Assembly: GCF_027596085.1 (NCBI RefSeq)
Contig: NC_072467.1
Location: 26,943,734 to 27,007,733, forward strand
DNA length: 64,000 nt
DNA from: Anoplopoma fimbria
Taxonomy: Eukaryota; Chordata; Actinopteri; Perciformes; Anoplopomatidae
Direction of reading: 5' to 3'
In this document: piece by piece, positions 60,901 to 64,000 of the stretch
Numbering within the stretch: position 1 is the first letter of the stretch
Layout of the letters: every line of letters starts with the position of its first letter
Position numbers and translations under genes: made by a program
The notes under the pieces: model-generated
Told to the model about the DNA's origin: nothing
The model's database searches: none
What the model saw: the letters and a program-made list of their open reading frames with translations, nothing else

Positions 60901-63098
60901 TGCGAGCGATAACAGGAAAGTAAATTAGGTTGAACCCTGACATTCTCCAGCCTCCGACTTTTAATTAAGCGCCCTCTCCAACGCTGGCAGACAGTCATTA
61001 AAGCTGGCATTTATCTGACAGTCTATATTTTTAGACTGCTTTCCACCAACACGTTTAAGTAAACTGGACACATGTGACACTTACTACATCATTATATATT
61101 TATATATATACTGTATATATTAAACCAGTGGGTTTATGTTTGAACGCACGATAAACATGCATTATAAATTAAAAAAGCATCTTAAAAAGGCTCCATATCA
61201 AAAAACGAATTAGACTTTTGGCCAAATATGCATAAGTATGACTTTATTTTGCGTGAGGTGAATCAGAAATACTTTATTTTAAACATTGAGTGTGTATTCC
61301 AGTGACAAATAGAAAAGAATTCTTGCTTTTACCCCTTTATATAGGGCCAAGCTCCAAAAACACTGATTCCTACGACTCCCACAATGCAACTGGGCTGAAC
61401 TGAACTCCACACCTGCATAAAGGTTCGGAACAGAAGACCCTAAACAACTGTTTTCTCAGGCTGAATATGTCTAACCATGAAGAGTAAACTGATCTTCATG
61501 AGAAAAATAGTTGGACTGCTCCTTTAATCCCAAACTGAAACTTAATCTGTTTTCTCATTTATTTATTTTATCTTTCAAAAGTGCTGTCAGAGCGTTGATC
61601 TAGATCGAGGGAGACCTTTTAGTCTTGTCACTCAAATCGTTTCTATTATTAAAAATACTGCACATGTTGCCTGTGTCGTCTGGGAATCCAGATAATTAGA
61701 AACTAAATAAAGATTTTATTTTTGCTAAGTGTGAAAACAACATGCAGTGAAGTATTTCCAATCAAAGTTACTACACACTACTTTACTTCATTTTGGAGGC
61801 AAATATTGTTCTTTAAACTGATTTGTTTTAAAGCTTGATGTATTTTTAGGAATTAAGACAGCTGGTAGTATAACATGTAAGTATATAAATGATTGTGATA
61901 TAATATAAAAGTAGTTACAATTAGCTCCACCTTTACCAGCGGCAATAATGAAGTGATGTTCACATTGATGAACCAATCATTTTAATCTAATAATATGATA
62001 TCATTCTGAATAATGAGTACTTTTACTTTAAGTAGATGTTATGCAAATACTATTGATCTTAACTTAAATGTCCAGTGTTTAAGAGGGATTTATTGGCAGA
62101 ATTTGAATATAATATTGTTTTCATCGGTGTATAATCACCTGAAACTAAGAATAATATAATAATACATCACATTTAACATTTATTCAGCTGGTTTCTTGTC
62201 AAAGTTACGGATCATTGTTGCCACTCAAAGTTGGCTGACGATGAGATTTTTGTTGTTTTTCTAAATCAAACCCAGAAGATAATAAACAAACGTGAATGTT
62301 TTGAAAAGGATCATGGGAAATGATCAGCAGGGATGCAAATTGTGATCCTTTGGCAGGTAAAACATGCAGTTATGGTCATTTTATGCTGGTTTGAACCAAC
62401 AAAGATTGATTTTTAAAACCAGATTTAACTTTTACATATGTTGAACGAAACTTTAAAAATAGCTTTAATTAAGAATTAAGAAAGAATTGAAGGATCTATT
62501 TAGTTTTTACTTTAATCCCAGATTTAATTAAATGATGTTGTACCAAAGCATTAAAGCCTCATGATATTAACTTTTTATAGCCTACTCACTAGGTCAAGTA
62601 TTTATTTATTTAAACTTGCATTTGAAACTTGCATTTCCACATTGATTCAAATTAATTACATTTAGGTTTGAACCTGAATTTACTGACAGTGAGTAGTTTT
62701 GAATTGATTTAATCCTGATTTACTCTTATTAAACCTAGTTTTGCTAAACTGTGATTAGAACTAATCTTGTATTAAATGAATCCTTCATGTGTTAAACTTG
62801 CAGACAGAGCACCGATCTCCCCTCTCACCTGTCCGCCGTTGTCCTCCGTCCTCTTGTCCTCCAGCAGCTTCTTGTTCTCGTCCTCCCAGTATTTCAGCAG
62901 AGCGTCCCTGTCGAAGCTCCCCGTCGGGGTCTTGGCGGTCTGGTCTTTCTGCCTCAGGCCGATGGGGACGTTGTCGTCCAGGTCGGCCAGCTCCCTCTCC
63001 AGCTCCTGGAGCTCCTCGGAGGACAACGTGGCCAGCAGCTCGTCTTCGTCCACCTCCTCAGACTTCTTCAGCTCGCGGCGGTACCCAAAGGTACTCAT
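57880..63098 (-). CDS. lmod2: Leiomodin-2; whole gene span, 3 coding exons
   Basis: A 573-residue model from 63098-62829, 60899-59469 and 57900-57880, all phase 0. Seen: the N-terminal tropomyosin/actin-binding region (MSTFGYRRELKKSEEVDEDE, and KTPTGSFDRDALLKYW at about 56-71); a tandem 8-residue repeat at 170-257; the tropomodulin-type leucine-rich-repeat domain (about 258-425, with EVNLNNIEDIS, SLANTHADD, ELRFHNQRH, LPGPRM and SILTRN); a short poly-Pro stretch; a basic stretch; and a C-terminal WH2 (DDLMAAIRGSSIGSLKRV). Known role: nucleation and elongation of actin thin filaments in striated muscle. Oddity: the Glu-rich linker of mammalian LMOD2 is replaced by the ETPDRNLN repeats. The gene converges on WASL. 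Teleosts have lmod2a and lmod2b; which this is remains unresolved. Confidence 0.92.
58395..58540 (+). repeat. Family B repeat fragment (leiomodin-2 intron 2)
   Basis: ATCGTACGAAAAGTTGCTCC, CATTTTCCACTCGTTACATG and AAAATAAACTTCC match the family B core. Confidence 0.6.
58955..59458 (-). repeat. Family A interspersed repeat, copy 7 (leiomodin-2 intron 2, abutting exon 2)
   Basis: Near full length, from TGTATATAAGAAGTGGACG to CAGAACTGGAAGTTGATGCC. It ends about 10 nt from the exon 2 donor at 59468. CTCF-like core on the minus strand at 59375-59389. Confidence 0.85.
59469..60899 (-). CDS. lmod2: leiomodin-2 exon 2 (LRR, repeats, WH2)
   Basis: 477 codons from the acceptor CGCTCGCAG to the donor AAAAGG/GTAAGA, phase 0. 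Starts EGRPDKSRAERATV and ends SSIGSLKR. Reading past the donor gives 15 more residues that are translated repeat DNA, so I end the exon at the donor. Confidence 0.92.
60399..60662 (-). repeat. 24-bp coding minisatellite inside leiomodin-2
   Basis: Ten consecutive 24-bp units encode ETPDRNLN or ETPDRNLK (N/K order N,K,N,N,N,K,N,K,N,N), followed by a degenerate eleventh unit, TTPDRASG. All are in frame in exon 2, between the N-terminal region and the LRR domain. Units differ mainly by AAT/AAC/AAG at the last codon. Confidence 0.95.
61100..62770. other. Leiomodin-2 intron 1, nothing recognised
   Basis: AT-rich, with no repeat family or coding segment that I could identify. Confidence 0.5.
62829..63098 (-). 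CDS. lmod2: leiomodin-2 exon 1
   Basis: 90 codons from ATG, ending GGACAG before the donor GTGAGA. The N-terminal residues MSTFGYRRELKK and ELLATLSSEELQELERELAD are typical of the leiomodin/tropomodulin N-terminus. Phase 0. Confidence 0.93.
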
Positions 63099-63299
63099 GG
63101 TTCTGGGCTCGTTGTAGGACTCTCAGAACTTTCTTCTTCTTGTACTTTTATCTCCTTCTTGGTTGAGTCTTCCCTGAGTTGTTTTCCTGCTTGAGTCTCC
63201 TCATCGACTCATCCTCCATCAGGTTCCTTCAGATGTGTTGGCGAGTCGGAGAGTCCTCGTTCATCTACTGGTCCCAGCTGCCAGAGGGGCCTGACAGGG

Positions 63300-63380
63300 A
63301 GTCTTTTTTTAGGGTGTTGGGTTGTGTTGGGGGTTTGGGTGGGGGCGGTCAATGAGATAGGCTTACAGCAGGAATGCGAG
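63300..63380 (-). promoter_or_regulatory. candidate leiomodin-2 promoter: MEF2/TATA-like A-tract and MCAT site
   Basis: On the minus strand CTAAAAAAAG (63312-63303), close to MEF2/TATA sequences, lies about 205 nt upstream of the ATG. CATTCCT, a canonical MCAT (TEAD) site of muscle promoters, lies at 63376-63370. The inference rests on motifs and position only. Confidence 0.3.
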
Positions 63381-63729
63381 CCCTCTGAGTGGCCTGTGTC
63401 GAGAGCTCATCAGAGACTTGTGCCTCGAAAAAAAGAATCGAATGGGAACACAACGCCGTGGGGAGACATCGGAGACGAAGCTGTTACGGCGGTACGAGAC
63501 GTGTCGGGACTCAGAAACACGGCGTGGTTGTTTGTTGTTGTCAGGGAAACACTTGTTCTCCCTAAAGGATGGTGGGATTATCTACAGAACAGCTCCGGCT
63601 GACACTGATGGGGAACCCTGATGCTGTTTACACCAGAACACAACGAGTTGTCTGACCCTGTAAAAGAGATAACCCTCAGCTTTCTTACAAACATTTGGTA
63701 GAATAAAAAAAAAAACAGTGACAAATCAA

Positions 63730-63985
63730 CCTGATTTCATTGCACAATATTTTAAGGACATTCTACGGGTCATGTTGTCACATTTCGAGCCATTTTACGC
63801 AAACTGGCTGTGAAGCTACCCCAGTTAAGTCTAGGCAACAAAACCACTTTGTTAGGTTTAGAAAAAAACACCACATTTCAACTTAAATTAAACAACGTAA
63901 AACATAAACAACGTTACATAAGAACAGAAAACATGTCACAAACATCACTAACGTAACGTCAAAATAACTCAATAACACAATAACA
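63730..63985 (+). repeat. Family B-like fragment
   Basis: Diverged. GGCAACAAAACCACTTTGTT and AGGTTTAGAAAAAAACACC resemble the A-rich AGGTTTAGG part of family B. Confidence 0.4.
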
Positions 63986-64000
63986 GCATGAACACCGATT

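Noticed and set aside
60262..60928. Plus-strand ORFs with RSGVSFRF and LGSGLGFR repeats
   Set aside because: Antisense shadows of the leiomodin-2 coding minisatellite.

Overview
The window is vertebrate nuclear DNA, almost certainly from a ray-finned fish, probably a percomorph. Support: spliced genes with consensus GT-AG introns, long CA/GT microsatellites, a Tc1/mariner element with about 200-bp inverted repeats, an L2-type LINE tail ending in TGTAA repeats, and several interspersed families of teleost type. Nothing bacterial, viral or plasmid-like was seen.

Three protein-coding genes can be modelled. (1) A PH-20/HYAL4-type hyaluronidase on the minus strand (12534-15770; 3 coding exons, 504 residues, GH56 catalytic Asp-x-Glu present, EGF-like C-terminal module, hydrophobic GPI-type tail). 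(2) WASL/N-WASP on the plus strand (29674-52819; 11 coding exons with WH1, basic, CRIB/GBD, proline-rich, two WH2, central and acidic regions), with a 3' UTR to about 54185. (3) Leiomodin-2 on the minus strand (57880-63098; 3 coding exons, 573 residues). Their order and relative orientation (LMOD2 and HYAL4 on one strand, WASL on the other) match my recollection of the LMOD2-WASL-HYAL4-SPAM1 block of human 7q31, so this is a conserved syntenic block. WASL (Arp2/3 activation) and LMOD2 (actin filament nucleation and elongation in striated muscle) are both WH2-containing actin regulators and are transcribed toward each other. The hyaluronidase is functionally unrelated.

Layout: 1-12.4 kb has no gene I can support (microsatellites, a roughly 470-bp ACT trinucleotide tract, repeat families A, B and C, an old SINE-like fragment). 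12.4-15.8 kb is the hyaluronidase. 15.8-29.0 kb is intergenic, repeat-rich, and ends in an AT-rich array of about 145-bp units just upstream of the WASL promoter. 29.0-54.2 kb is WASL. 54.2-57.3 kb is an island of L2, AT microsatellites and a decayed Tc1. 57.6-63.3 kb is leiomodin-2. The rest is flank.

Points most worth a second look: a reading-frame problem in the WASL proline-rich exon; a 24-bp coding minisatellite in leiomodin-2 (ten ETPDRNLN/K units); seven near-identical copies of one interspersed repeat, each carrying a CTCF-like core, one of them ending about 10 bp from a leiomodin-2 splice donor; CA repeats directly after the donors of two consecutive WASL exons; and a tandemly duplicated CRE/GC-box unit upstream of WASL. 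I found no wholly new multi-gene system. The novelty is in repeats acting on or inside known genes.
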